DNA of 64,000 nt. Origin: Methylophilus sp. 5 (GTDB lineage Bacteria; Pseudomonadota; Gammaproteobacteria; Burkholderiales; Methylophilaceae). Below the pieces are notes generated by a model that searched no databases, was not told the origin of the DNA, and was given only the letters and a program-made list of their open reading frames with translations. Within the stretch, counting starts at the first letter, position 1, and the number at the start of each line of letters is the position of its first letter. A program made the position numbers and the translations under genes. The stretch lies in the NCBI RefSeq assembly GCF_000515275.1, contig NZ_KI911560.1:496001-560000 (forward strand), read 5' to 3'. Shown one piece after another: positions 9,356 through 17,850 of this stretch.

Positions 9356-9997
9356 TTACGCATCTGTAGCCTCAGCGGGTTTCAATACCTCTGCAAATCT
9401 GTCTTTGAGTCTCGCAAAGGACTTGGAAGTAATTGAAGTGCCGGCTAGCAGCATGAGTCCTGTAGTACCGGTAAATGTGTATATGGGGTCGTTAAATCCC
9501 GGGACCAAAAGTATTACGGTCGCACCAAGACCAAGAGCATAGCCAGCCGCAAACATCAAAGTGACAACCCGCCTAGGACGCCGCTGACTGAGAGCGAACA
9601 GAAACAGGACTCCTACTGCGAAGCCTATCAGCTCATAGTCGTGAAAACGAAAATCGTACAGTAAGCGAAAACTTATACCGGGCAGTAAGAGCACGCAAAG
9701 TGCGCCGCTTAACATACCCGCGACAATGCTTATGGGAAACACTATAAGCACGGCATTAATAATGAAGTTTCGATCATTCGAGCCAATTGATCCGGGAAGC
9801 GGACTTTCTCCAGCTTCGTAGCGAAGCCGCCCCAGCGTGGCGAGATATAAAAGGGAGATGACTGACCCAGCGCCAACAACAATCAGTCCGGGACCAACCA
9901 TAAGTAGATCGGCAACTTTATTACCGAATACCCCAAGACCGAATGCCAGTAATGCCTCCATTAGAAGAAACGCGGCGTAGAGCGGTTTATTTCTCAT
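9356..9997 (-). CDS. Unrecognised multi-pass membrane protein
   Basis: 213 residues with about five or six hydrophobic segments (roughly 8-30, 34-55, 80-105, 120-138, 145-165, 172-190), a basic RRPRR turn near residue 139 and a charged C-terminus KDRFAEVLKPAEATDA. The pattern is an inner-membrane protein with short loops. I do not recognise a family. It stands alone between AT-rich spacers with its own terminator, and no strong ribosome site is visible, which suggests acquisition from outside. A function cannot be given. Confidence 0.6.
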   Translation of the reverse strand: MRNKPLYAAFLLMEALLAFGLGVFGNKVADLLMVGPGLIVVGAGSVISLLYLATLGRLRYEAGESPLPGSIGSNDRNFIINAVLIVFPISIVAGMLSGALCVLLLPGISFRLLYDFRFHDYELIGFAVGVLFLFALSQRRPRRVVTLMFAAGYALGLGATVILLVPGFNDPIYTFTGTTGLMLLAGTSITSKSFARLKDRFAEVLKPAEATDA

Positions 9998-10335
9998 AGC
10001 TAATCCAAATCGTCTCTTAAAAAGATTCCATCGAGAATGGTCTAACGATGAAGTAGCTGCCCAAATGACAGCAGCTAAATGAGCAGATTTTATCCATTTT
10101 CATATAAAATACAATTACTTATTTTAAAAGTAGATGTTGTAATAAAGAAAATACTACTTAAAGTAAGTTCTTACTTAATTGTCAATGAAAGATAATGCCA
10201 CAAGCATTAAAAAATCAGCAAAGACTATTTTTGAATTCAATACAAAAGGTCTGTTGTTTAGGAACGCTAACGGAAAAGACAATTGATACACCTTTTCACA
10301 GGAATGACGGACCTTAATCTTCTCAGAATAAAAAA
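9998..10335. other. AT-rich intergenic stretch without a gene
   Basis: Unusually AT-rich around 10080-10260, with runs such as TATTTTAAAAG. No open frame with a ribosome site, no RNA motif I recognise, and no repeat seen elsewhere in the window. It separates the membrane-protein gene from the htpG terminator and may hold the promoter of the former. Confidence 0.5.
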
Positions 10336-10354
10336 GCCACCTGACGCAGGTGGC
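10336..10354 (-). terminator. Rho-independent terminator of htpG
   Basis: GCCACCTG-ACG-CAGGTGGC stem followed by TTTTT on the minus strand, 26 bp after the htpG stop. Confidence 0.92.
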
Positions 10355-10380
10355 TTTCTCATGATTACCAATTCAAACAA

Positions 10381-12294
10381 TTACAAAATCAAACTGTTCA
10401 TCCTCTTCACAAAACTGGCCGGGTCTTCCAACTGACCGCCTTCTGCCAACAAAGCCTGATCAAACAGCACATGCGCATAATCTGCAAAACGTGCATCGTC
10501 CGCTTCTGCCTTGAGTTTTTCCACCAGACGATGCCCAGGATTAATCTCTAAAGTAGGCTTGCTGTCAGGCGCTTTCTGGCCGGCTGCTTTGAGGATACGT
10601 GCCAAGTTGCCAGACAAGTCATGCTCGCCAGCCACCAAACAAGCGGGGGAATCAGTCAGGCGGTGTGTGACTTTGACCTCTTTGACCGCGTCACCCAGCG
10701 CAGTCTTGATGCGTTCAACCAGGTCTTTGGCTTGTTCTTCAACCTGTTTCTGCGCCTCTTTGTCTGCTTCATCTTCCAGCTTACCTAAGTCAAGGTCGCC
10801 TTTGGCAATCGACTGTAATTTCTTGCCTTCAAACTCGGTCAAACCACCCAACAACCATTCATCTACCTTGTCAGACATCAACAATACTTCAATGCCTTTT
10901 TTACGGAAGATTTCCAGGTGCGGTGAGTTTTTCGCCGCAGCAAAGGTATCGGCCGTGATGTAGTAGATGGCTTCTTGCTCAGGCTTCATGCGCTCGATGT
11001 AAGCCTTGAGCGACACATTTTGCTCTTCGGTATCGGCGTGAGTAGAGGCAAAGCGCAGCAAGCCAGCAATTTTGTCTTTATTGGCGAAGTCTTCGCCCGG
11101 GCCTTCTTTGAGCACGCGGCCAAACTCGTTCCAGAACTTGGCGTAGTCTTCCGGTTTGTTTTCGGCTACGTCTTCAAGCAGGCTCAATACTTTTTTCACT
11201 GAGCCATTTTTAATCGCTTCAACATCACGGCTGTCTTGCAGAATCTCGCGTGATACGTTCAACGGTAAATCGGCTGAGTCAATCACGCCGCGCACAAAGC
11301 GCAGGTATTGCGGCATCAGTTTCTCTGCATCCTCCAGGATAAACACACGCTTCACATACAACTTGATGCCCTGGCGGCGATCGCGGTCATATAAATCAAA
11401 CGGGGCTTTGCCCGGCACATAGAGCAATGAAATGTATTCCTGCTTGCCCTCTACGCGGCTGTGCGTATAAGCCAGCGGGTTTTCAAAGTCGTGCGAAACG
11501 TGTTTATAAAACTCGTTGTACTCTTCTTCGGTGATGTCGCTCTTGCTGCGCGCCCACAAAGCCGAGGCCTTGTTGATGGTTTCGTCTTCATCGGTGGCCA
11601 CCATCTGGCCGCCTTCGCCGTTTTCGCCGTCTTGCCATTCGGATTTTTTCATGACGATAGGCAAGGTGATATGGTCAGAATACTTGCGGACGATGGTTTT
11701 CAGTTTCCAGTCATTGAGGAACTCATCTTCGCCTTCGCGCAGATGCAAAATCACCGTCGTGCCACGTCCGGCTTTTTCAGTGGCTTCGATGGTGAAATCA
11801 CCTTCACCGCCGGACTCCCATTTAATCGCTTCGGTTTCACCAGCGCGGCGGGTGATCAGCGTTACTTTGTCAGCAATAATAAAGCTGGAATAAAAACCCA
11901 CACCAAACTGGCCAATCAGGTTGGCATCTTTGGCTTGGTCACCGGTCAGATTCTGAAAGAATTCCTTGGTGCCCGATTTAGCAATGGTGCCGATATTACT
12001 GATCACTTCTTCGCGGCGCATGCCGATGCCGTTATCGGCAATGGTCAGCGTGCGTGCGTCTTTATCAAAGGCGATATTGATTTTTAACTCGCTGTCATTT
12101 TCATACAGGCTGCCGTTAGAAATCGCCTCAAAACGCAGCTTATCAGCCGCATCCGATGCATTGGAAATCAACTCGCGCAACACAATCTCTTTGTTGCTAT
12201 ACAGCGAGTGAATCATCAATTGCAGTAACTGTTTGACCTCGGCCTGAAAGCCCATGGTCTGTTTAGATTGCGATTCTGTTGTCGCAGTAGTCAT
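10381..12294 (-). CDS. htpG: Molecular chaperone HtpG (Hsp90)
   Basis: 637 residues, the normal bacterial Hsp90 length. The N-terminal GHKL ATPase motifs are intact: [16 protein letters not shown] near residue 40, IADNGIGM near 88 and [12 protein letters not shown] near 128. The middle domain carries the catalytic-loop arginine region and [12 protein letters not shown]. It is an ATP-driven dimeric cytosolic chaperone for late folding and stress recovery. ATG at 12294 follows TTGGAGAAATTGTC. It is monocistronic, with a heat-shock promoter upstream at 12342-12370 and a terminator downstream. Confidence 0.97.
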   Translation of the reverse strand: MTTATTESQSKQTMGFQAEVKQLLQLMIHSLYSNKEIVLRELISNASDAADKLRFEAISNGSLYENDSELKINIAFDKDARTLTIADNGIGMRREEVISNIGTIAKSGTKEFFQNLTGDQAKDANLIGQFGVGFYSSFIIADKVTLITRRAGETEAIKWESGGEGDFTIEATEKAGRGTTVILHLREGEDEFLNDWKLKTIVRKYSDHITLPIVMKKSEWQDGENGEGGQMVATDEDETINKASALWARSKSDITEEEYNEFYKHVSHDFENPLAYTHSRVEGKQEYISLLYVPGKAPFDLYDRDRRQGIKLYVKRVFILEDAEKLMPQYLRFVRGVIDSADLPLNVSREILQDSRDVEAIKNGSVKKVLSLLEDVAENKPEDYAKFWNEFGRVLKEGPGEDFANKDKIAGLLRFASTHADTEEQNVSLKAYIERMKPEQEAIYYITADTFAAAKNSPHLEIFRKKGIEVLLMSDKVDEWLLGGLTEFEGKKLQSIAKGDLDLGKLEDEADKEAQKQVEEQAKDLVERIKTALGDAVKEVKVTHRLTDSPACLVAGEHDLSGNLARILKAAGQKAPDSKPTLEINPGHRLVEKLKAEADDARFADYAHVLFDQALLAEGGQLEDPASFVKRMNSLIL

Positions 12295-12341
12295 GACAAT
12301 TTCTCCAAAAAAACGGGGTTAAAACACAAAAATTTACGTTT

Positions 12342-12370
12342 AGATGGGGAAGCAAAAACCGTTTTTCAAG
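12342..12370 (-). promoter_or_regulatory. Sigma-32 heat-shock promoter of htpG
   Basis: On the minus strand CTTGAAA (12364-12370) is followed after 14 bp by CCCCATCT (12342-12349). This fits the RpoH consensus CTTGAAA-N11-16-CCCCATNT at every fixed base. It lies 48 bp upstream of the htpG ATG. Confidence 0.9.
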
Positions 12371-12566
12371 AGGGGCTTTATCAAACATGGCAACAACGGC
12401 AATACAACTCACCATTTAACTGCTGGCTGCCACTACTGATTGTTTGGCTGAATAGCCAAAACACCCGCTTGTTCAAGCATTTGCGCCCCATATATTTGCA
12501 TGCTTTTTGCTAGTTATTTTTTGCAGCAGCATTCTTTGTTAGGCGGTCAGATCAGGAGCGTAGCTT

Positions 12567-13199
12567 ATGAATCTCTTTCACACCTTAATTGAGCAAATGC
12601 AGGTCATGAAACTGCCATTATATGCAGTCACCCTAACCGCCGTGCCACGGGCAGACACGCCTTTACTACTCATGCTGCACTGGCATGGTTTTCGCAAACA
12701 ACCCACCGCAGCCCTGCCCATGCTCAAACCGATTCTGCAACCGATTCCAGGCTCTGCGCTACAAATTAATGACCGCTGGCAGCAACCTGAAGTGGTGGAA
12801 GAAGCGATTCTAGACGCCGCCTGGCAGCTCGGTGCCTGGGATGTACAGCGCGAAGAACACCGTGCCTGCACCTACGTTGGTGCCAGCGAACATGAAGCGC
12901 TGGCCTGCAAGCAGGCATTTGGCAAATATGATGAAGAGCTCGAAAATGAGTTACTGATCAGCGAAGCGCCAGACCGTGACGAAATGTTGCACCTGGGTGC
13001 CAAAGTCGGCTATATCCACTGGCAATTTCGCCCGGTGAATGGGGGTGTTTGGCAGTCGACGGCAGAAGATGACACCCTGCTTGAAGATGGGCGGCGTATC
13101 CCGCCCTGCCCGATTCGGCCATTGGCACTAAAAGGGGGCAAATTGAGTAAAACGGCGTTTAGATTGGGGCAGATTAATCGGATTATTTTGTTGAAGTAG
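12567..13199 (+). CDS. Conserved hypothetical protein
   Basis: 210 residues, soluble, acidic in the middle (EELENELLISEAPDRDEM) with no signal peptide or membrane segment. Trp-rich elements such as HWHGF, RWQQPEVVEEAILDAAWQLGAWDVQREEHR and YIHWQFRPVNGGVW suggest a compact fold, but I do not recognise the family. ATG follows AGGAG at 8 bp, a strong ribosome site. It stands alone, divergent from htpG and followed by a long palindromic repeat. No function is proposed. Confidence 0.65.
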   Translation: MNLFHTLIEQMQVMKLPLYAVTLTAVPRADTPLLLMLHWHGFRKQPTAALPMLKPILQPIPGSALQINDRWQQPEVVEEAILDAAWQLGAWDVQREEHRACTYVGASEHEALACKQAFGKYDEELENELLISEAPDRDEMLHLGAKVGYIHWQFRPVNGGVWQSTAEDDTLLEDGRRIPPCPIRPLALKGGKLSKTAFRLGQINRIILLK

Positions 13200-13247
13200 G
13201 TTTTGGATGGCTAGATTGGAGTGTTGGCGATTTTAGGAAATGTTTTC

Positions 13248-13870
13248 TTTCGCCTTGTTGGCGAGTTACTTTTTTTGCTTGCCCAAAAAAGTAACCAAAA
13301 AGAGGGCCCCCAGCCATCACGGCCTGCGGCTCCCTTGCGTTGTTGGCTACGGCCGCTACGCTTAACATCGCTTCGCGAGTTAGCCTACGCCGTAACAGAC
13401 TGCTGCGCAGTCTTAGTTATCAACAAAGTGGGCGTCCATCGAAACTCGCCCTAGCGGCTTGCAAAAGGCGCAAGCCGCCGCGGAACTCGGACAGCCGATG
13501 GCCGACTACCCCCACTTCGTCTCCGCTACTCAGCGTGGTGGAATGGGATTCTTCTCGCCAAACTCACATTGGCGAATGTTTGAACAGTTCAAAAAAACAA
13601 TTCTTTTCTTATAGCCATCGATGATCGCGGTCGCATGGTGTTCGGGGTCCCCATCTGACGCGCCGAGCAACGCAGGGTTGGCGGGAGCTTTCGGCCATCG
13701 GCTGTCCGAATCCCGCAGCAGCTCACGCTTTGTGTGAGCTGCCAGGTTGAGTTTCGATGGCCGCCCGACAAGCCGAGTAGCACAGGAAACAAGCGGAAGC
13801 TGGGGTGCATTTCTTTTGGTTACTTATTCTTTGTGCAAGCAAAGAAAAGTAACTCGCCGAAAAGGCGAAA
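13248..13870. repeat. Long imperfect palindromic element, copy 1
   Basis: A 623-bp element whose ends are inverted repeats (TTTCGCC...GGCGAGTTAC at the left, the reverse complement of the same at the right). Inside, 13488-13505 pairs perfectly over 18 bp with 13691-13708. Each arm carries its own small hairpin, for example GCGGCTTG/CAAGCCGC at about 13454-13478 on the left. Homologous copies lie at 29036-29578 and 61655-62261, with a half copy at 53005-53297. Short open frames inside are not conserved between copies as proteins, so it is treated as non-coding. Confidence 0.85.
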
Positions 13871-13897
13871 AGCAACCGTTCAAACAACCACAAACGC

Positions 13898-13915
13898 GTG
13901 GGCAAAAATGCCCAC
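13898..13915. other. GTGGGCA hairpin used as IS110 target
   Basis: GTGGGCA-AAAA-TGCCCAC forms a perfect 7-bp stem just beyond the palindromic element. A comparable hairpin follows copy 3 at 62291-62310. The IS110 element begins directly after the 3' arm of this hairpin. Whether it acts as a terminator is unclear, as the original downstream sequence has been displaced. Confidence 0.6.
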
Positions 13916-13932
13916 CCTTGTATTATCCCCCT

Positions 13933-14125
13933 ATCCTGATTTAGGATGATTGAGAGGCATCTCAATCGAAGGCTAAGATGACGAGCCCACCCTTGGGATA
14001 AGCATGCTATATGTAAGCCCGCAACGTAGATTGTCACTTAGCCTTCAATTTCCATCATTTAAAATCGAACGGTATCTTGGGCGCAATTACTTTCTGTTGT
14101 AGCCCGCATTCACAAGGTTGATTCT
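13933..14125 (+). ncRNA. IS110 bridge RNA
   Basis: The non-coding left end folds as expected for an IS110-group bridge RNA. A 5' hairpin is at 13948-13967 (8-bp stem). The target-binding loop is closed by AAGGCTAAG (13969-13977) with CTTAGCCTT (14037-14045). The donor-binding loop is closed by AATCGA (14063-14068) with TTGATT (14118-14123), with an inner stem GGGCGCAA/TTGTaGCCC (14079-14086 with 14097-14105). Guides: left target GCCCACCCTT 13985-13994; right target CGTAGAT 14025-14031; left donor AACGGTATCT 14068-14077; right donor ACAAG 14112-14116. All match the junctions. The RNA ends are estimates. Confidence 0.8.
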
Positions 14126-15124
14126 ATGGAAAACACTCAGTTAATCACTACACAGCCTACGATATTGGGGCTCGACATCGCTAAAGATAAAGTTGATTGC
14201 GCATTGTTGAGGCTTGGTAAAGTCAAATCTAAAGTGATTCAAAACTCACCTCAAGGCTTCGCAGAATTAGCTGCCTGGCTTGAGCGCCACGACGTTCATC
14301 TCATTCATGCTTGTTGTGAAGCCACAGGCGTCTATTGGGAGGCCGTTGCATTGTTTCTGTTTGAGGCAGGCCATCACGTCAGCGTCGTCAATCCAGCGCA
14401 AATTCATGCCTTTGGACAAAGTCGTTTGCAACGCAACAAAACGGATGGCATTGATGCTGCCCTGATCGCAGCGTTTTGCGATACATCGCACCCGCCTTTA
14501 TGGCAACCTCCGCCACTCGAAGAGCGCTCCTTGCAAGCCATGATTCGTGATTTGCAAACCTTACAGGATATGCAACGCGCTGAATCCAATCGCTTGCTAG
14601 TAGCGCATGCGTCGGTTAAACATCGCATACAGCGCCATCTGGATTGGCTGGCGGCTGAAATCGCTCGACTGGAACAGGATATTGACCAGCATATCGATCA
14701 GTATCCTGAATTAAAGAGTAGGCGCGCTTTGTTAACGTCTGTTCCAGGTATTGGCAAGCGATTATCTAGCTGGTTCTTGGTGATGCTGGGTAATGGACAG
14801 CGATTCAATACGTCAAAGCAGGCCGTTGCGTTTACTGGCTTATCGCCAAGATTATGGCAGTCAGGCAGCTCTGTGCGTAGTAAAACACGTATCTCGAAAG
14901 TGGGAAGTGGCAGTCTTAGACGTTTGCTTTACATGCCAGCTGTTAGTGCCTATGCGAAGTTGGATATCTACCAACCTTTTATACAAAGACTCAAATTGGC
15001 CGGAAAACCGCCAAAAGTCATTATCGTGGCCATCATGCGCAAGCTCGTCGCAATCGCTCAAGCTGTGCTCAAAGCAAACAAGCCTTTCGATAAAAATATC
15101 TATCAAAAAGCTTGTCTTTTATAA
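14126..15124 (+). CDS. IS110-family transposase (bridge-RNA-guided recombinase)
   Basis: 332 residues. The N-terminal DEDD RuvC-like domain keeps its acidic residues: D17 (GLDIAKDK), E65 (CCEATG), D107 and D110 (KTDGIDA). The C-terminal Tnp domain has the helix-hairpin-helix-like SVPGIGKRLSSWFL near residue 205 and the conserved QSGSSVRSKTRISKVGSGSLRR near 248, which should hold the catalytic serine. Such enzymes recombine donor and target DNA under guidance of the RNA made from their own left end. The ATG follows ACAAGG, so the ribosome site overlaps the right-donor guide. No frameshift is seen. Confidence 0.95.
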   Translation: MENTQLITTQPTILGLDIAKDKVDCALLRLGKVKSKVIQNSPQGFAELAAWLERHDVHLIHACCEATGVYWEAVALFLFEAGHHVSVVNPAQIHAFGQSRLQRNKTDGIDAALIAAFCDTSHPPLWQPPPLEERSLQAMIRDLQTLQDMQRAESNRLLVAHASVKHRIQRHLDWLAAEIARLEQDIDQHIDQYPELKSRRALLTSVPGIGKRLSSWFLVMLGNGQRFNTSKQAVAFTGLSPRLWQSGSSVRSKTRISKVGSGSLRRLLYMPAVSAYAKLDIYQPFIQRLKLAGKPPKVIIVAIMRKLVAIAQAVLKANKPFDKNIYQKACLL

Positions 15125-15146
15125 CGGTATCTACGAAAACAAGCCC

Positions 15147-15833
15147 CTAAGGCGTCCACCTCACCCCAATCGACAACCACTGCGTCTGGCTATCCCCATT
15201 CACCTGCTGCCCCAGCGTGCCATCAATCTGAAACACCTCCGGCACCAGCGAGTAACGCACGCCAAACTGATAAAAAGGGCTTTGCGTGTGGTCACCAAAC
15301 ACTTCGGCAATGCCTTTAAAGTTTCCACCCAGTTTAAACTCTGATCCCACGCCCATACTGACCTTATTGCGGTCTTCTTGCCGGTCGCGCAGCATGCCAA
15401 CGTTGACATGCACAATGACATCATCATCACGCAGTGAGAATGACACTGGAATATAGAAATAAGTGTTGCCCAACTGATTAGGCCCAGGCTGAATATCCGG
15501 GTGCATGACACGCCCGGCGGCAAAGCCTATGCCCCAGCCATTGGTTTCTAGCGGCTTGAACAAGGTTTTGAATTGGCCGACCCAGTCTTCAGTGTGATAG
15601 TTGTCATCATTGTTACGATAGCTGCCACCACCCAGGGTAATTTCAAAATTCTCACCGAGGTTACACGCAGGCAGCGCCCAGAGCTCTTGCCCGCCTTTGT
15701 AGCTACGCATCCAGCTTTCGAGCTGGCAACTGTGGGCATTGGTTAGGCGGGCATCATCAGTCACCAATGGGCGTGCGGCGTACGCAGGCTGGGTAATCAC
15801 AAACAAAATGAATAGGTAAAATAAAGTGCGCAT
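15147..15833 (-). CDS. Unrecognised exported, probably outer-membrane beta-barrel, protein
   Basis: 228 residues. It starts with a signal peptide (MRTLFYLFILFVITQPAYA) and continues ARPLVTDDARL. Alternating hydrophobic strands with turns (FEITLGGGSYRNND, GIGFAAGRVMH, VSMGVGSEFKLGGNF, YQFGVRYSLVP) and a C-terminus SIGVRWTP look like a small barrel. Family members of this look are often labelled hypothetical or transporter; I cannot name one. A 23-codon upstream extension was rejected because it precedes the signal peptide. The IS110 right junction lies only 12 bp past its stop. Confidence 0.65.
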   Translation of the reverse strand: MRTLFYLFILFVITQPAYAARPLVTDDARLTNAHSCQLESWMRSYKGGQELWALPACNLGENFEITLGGGSYRNNDDNYHTEDWVGQFKTLFKPLETNGWGIGFAAGRVMHPDIQPGPNQLGNTYFYIPVSFSLRDDDVIVHVNVGMLRDRQEDRNKVSMGVGSEFKLGGNFKGIAEVFGDHTQSPFYQFGVRYSLVPEVFQIDGTLGQQVNGDSQTQWLSIGVRWTP

Positions 15834-16017
15834 GGGGGCTATCTTGAGTTTTATTTGATGGTATTTGCATGGCATGACGGTTTGATGAAATCCACCTCGC
15901 ACTAGCGTTTTATTTTCATATTAGTTTCACTGGCCTATGCCAACATAACGATTTATACTGTTTGCAGAACTTGCCCAACAAGGCAATCATGGCGAGACAA
16001 TCATCGTGGAGGCAAGC

Positions 16018-16290
16018 ATGGCAACTATTGAGGTGACTGAAACCAGTCCAAACTCGTTTTCTGTCACCGTACATGGATCGCATACCACCACGCATCAAGT
16101 CAGTGTCAAGCCTGATTATGCGGGCCAACTGCTCGATGCCACGCACAATGCTTCACAGTTGGTAGCAGCCTCTTTTGAGTTTTTGCTCGACCGCGAATCT
16201 AACACCAGTATTTTGAGAAGCTTTGATTTAAGCGTGATTGAACGCTATTTTCCAGAATACCCCAAGGCCATTAACCGCTACCTTAAGTAA
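16018..16290 (+). CDS. Small conserved hypothetical protein
   Basis: 90 residues starting MATIEVTETSPNSFSV; the ATG at 16018 has GGAGG 6 bp upstream, so it is preferred over an ATG four codons earlier. The first half is beta-rich and the second helical (YAGQLLDATHNASQLVAASFEFLLDRE), ending IERYFPEYPKAINRYLK. No signal peptide or known motif. Its end lies 19 bp before ppx on the same strand, so the two are probably co-transcribed. A link to polyphosphate is only positional. Confidence 0.7.
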   Translation: MATIEVTETSPNSFSVTVHGSHTTTHQVSVKPDYAGQLLDATHNASQLVAASFEFLLDRESNTSILRSFDLSVIERYFPEYPKAINRYLK

Positions 16291-16309
16291 CCTATCCCCG
16301 TATTATCGC

Positions 16310-17788
16310 ATGCTAAATATTACTCATGACACCCAACTTGCTGCCGTAGATTTGGGTTCCAACAGCTTTCGCCTCGAAATCGGGCGCGTCGTTGACGGCC
16401 AGATTCTGCGTGTCGACTATTTAAAAGAAGCCGTGCGACAAGGCGGCGACCTGGACGAAGAGCGCAACCTGAAGCCACAAGCATTTGAGCGCGGCCTGAA
16501 ATGCCTGGCCCGCTTTGGCGAGCGCCTGAAAGGGTTTGCACCTGAGCATGTACGCGCGGTTGCCACCCAAACCTTGCGCGAAGCCACCAATAGCGAAGAC
16601 TTTATTCGACAGGCGCAAAAAGTACTCGGCTACCCGATTGAGATTATTTCAGGCGTGGAAGAAGCACGCCTGATTTACCAGGGTGTTAGCCGCATGTTGC
16701 CACAATCAGATGAAAAACGTCTGGTGGTGGATATCGGCGGCCGCTCTACCGAATTTATCCTCGGCCAGCACTTTAAAGCCAACGTCACTGAATCATTGCG
16801 CTTAGGCTCTGTTGGTTGGTCGCAAAAATACTTTGCTGATGGCCAATTTAGCGAACGCAATTTTGAGCGCGCTGAAATCGCTGCCGAGTCGATTATCGAC
16901 ATGATTGCAAATCGCTACGTTGGCCAGTCAGAAGTGGCTTATGGTGCCTCGGGCACGGTGGGTGCAGTCGCCGATGTGTTAGCAGGCTCAGGGTTTGCCA
17001 CAGACCGTATTGAGCGTGCGCAACTGGAGTGGCTGAAACAGATATTGATTAAAGCCAAATCAGCCGACCGCCTGAATATGGAAGGCCTGAAAGATGACAG
17101 GCGCGCCGTGATTGGTGGCGGGCTGGCAGTATTGACGGCAGTATTCGACACCCTGAAAATAGACACGCTGATGGTAGCTAACGGTGCCCTGCGCCATGGT
17201 GTGCTGTATGACATGCTGAGCTCAGATAATGCCACCGAAGATTTGCGCACAGCATCGATTGCACGGCTGTGCAAACGCTTTGGTGTCGAGATGGATCATG
17301 CCAATAATGTCAGCAAGCTGGCATTGTATTTTTATGACGCCATGCAGGCGTGCGATAGCCAAAAACCGCTATTGCACTGGGCGGCCTTGTGCCATGAAGT
17401 CGGCTGGGCAATCTCACACACCGACTGCAATAAACACGGCGCCTACATTCTGGACAACACGGAGTTGATGGGCTTCGCGCAAAGTGAGCTGCATACCATC
17501 AGCCTGCTGGTGCTCGGCCACCAGGGCAAGTTACGCAAACTGGCAGCCGATTTTGATAATCAAGACCTGGTATGTCAATTAATGGCTTTACGCCTGGCGG
17601 TGATTTTTTGTCACTCGCGTCGCCTGCCTGCGCTAAAACACTTACAGCTCGAGCGGCATAAACAGCACTTCATGCTGAGATTGTCGCCACAATGGGCCAG
17701 CCAGCATCCACAAACACATTATTTGTTAGAAGAAGAATGTTTGTTGTGGCAAAAACTGGGCTGGCAGCTGGATATTCAGCATCAATAA
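16310..17788 (+). CDS. ppx: Exopolyphosphatase (Ppx/GppA family)
   Basis: 492 residues. The N-terminal actin-like ATPase fold opens LAAVDLGSNSFRLEIGR, with the second phosphate loop LVVDIGGRSTEFILG near residue 140. The C-terminal half has an HD-like region (LLHWAALCHEVGWAISHTDCNKHGAYIL). It removes terminal phosphate from inorganic polyphosphate in the cytoplasm; pppGpp phosphatase is the alternative, but the length and the nearby ppk1 favour Ppx. ATG at 16310 begins at the conserved N-terminus but lacks a strong ribosome site; an in-frame start at 16238 would overlap the upstream gene. Confidence 0.9.
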   Translation: MLNITHDTQLAAVDLGSNSFRLEIGRVVDGQILRVDYLKEAVRQGGDLDEERNLKPQAFERGLKCLARFGERLKGFAPEHVRAVATQTLREATNSEDFIRQAQKVLGYPIEIISGVEEARLIYQGVSRMLPQSDEKRLVVDIGGRSTEFILGQHFKANVTESLRLGSVGWSQKYFADGQFSERNFERAEIAAESIIDMIANRYVGQSEVAYGASGTVGAVADVLAGSGFATDRIERAQLEWLKQILIKAKSADRLNMEGLKDDRRAVIGGGLAVLTAVFDTLKIDTLMVANGALRHGVLYDMLSSDNATEDLRTASIARLCKRFGVEMDHANNVSKLALYFYDAMQACDSQKPLLHWAALCHEVGWAISHTDCNKHGAYILDNTELMGFAQSELHTISLLVLGHQGKLRKLAADFDNQDLVCQLMALRLAVIFCHSRRLPALKHLQLERHKQHFMLRLSPQWASQHPQTHYLLEEECLLWQKLGWQLDIQHQ

Positions 17789-17792
17789 AAAA

Positions 17793-17816
17793 ACGGGCAT
17801 GAGTGCCCGTTTTTTT
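17793..17816 (+). terminator. Rho-independent terminator of ppx
   Basis: ACGGGCA-TGAG-TGCCCGT stem (17793-17810) followed by TTTTTT, 4 bp after the ppx stop. The A-run on the other side lets it also serve the minus-strand gene ending at 17851. Confidence 0.93.
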
Positions 17817-17850
17817 ATTGACCTTAACGCAACATCAGTCTTGTTTGTTT

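Larger units (their letters stand above)
13919..15132 (+). mobile_element. IS110-family insertion sequence, complete
   Basis: About 1214 bp including one copy of a CT core. The left junction is GCCCACC-CT (13910-13918) and the right junction is AACGGTAT-CT-ACG (15123-15135). As in the IS110 family there are no terminal inverted repeats and no long target duplication. The ends were set by matching the guide segments of the encoded bridge RNA to both junctions: the left-target and right-target guides predict an empty site GCCCACCCTACG. The element contains the bridge RNA region (13933-14125) and an intact transposase, so it may be active. Confidence 0.85.

Noticed and set aside
13221..14037. 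Several short open frames inside and around palindromic element copy 1
   Set aside because: The same stretches in copies 2, 3 and 4 break the frames, no ribosome sites are seen, and the paired-arm structure explains the sequence.
14068..15132. AACGGTATCT direct repeat (14068-14077 and 15123-15132) as a target-site duplication
   Set aside because: This would leave only 48 bp before the transposase start, with no room for a bridge RNA. The first copy sits in the donor loop and is better explained as the left-donor guide.
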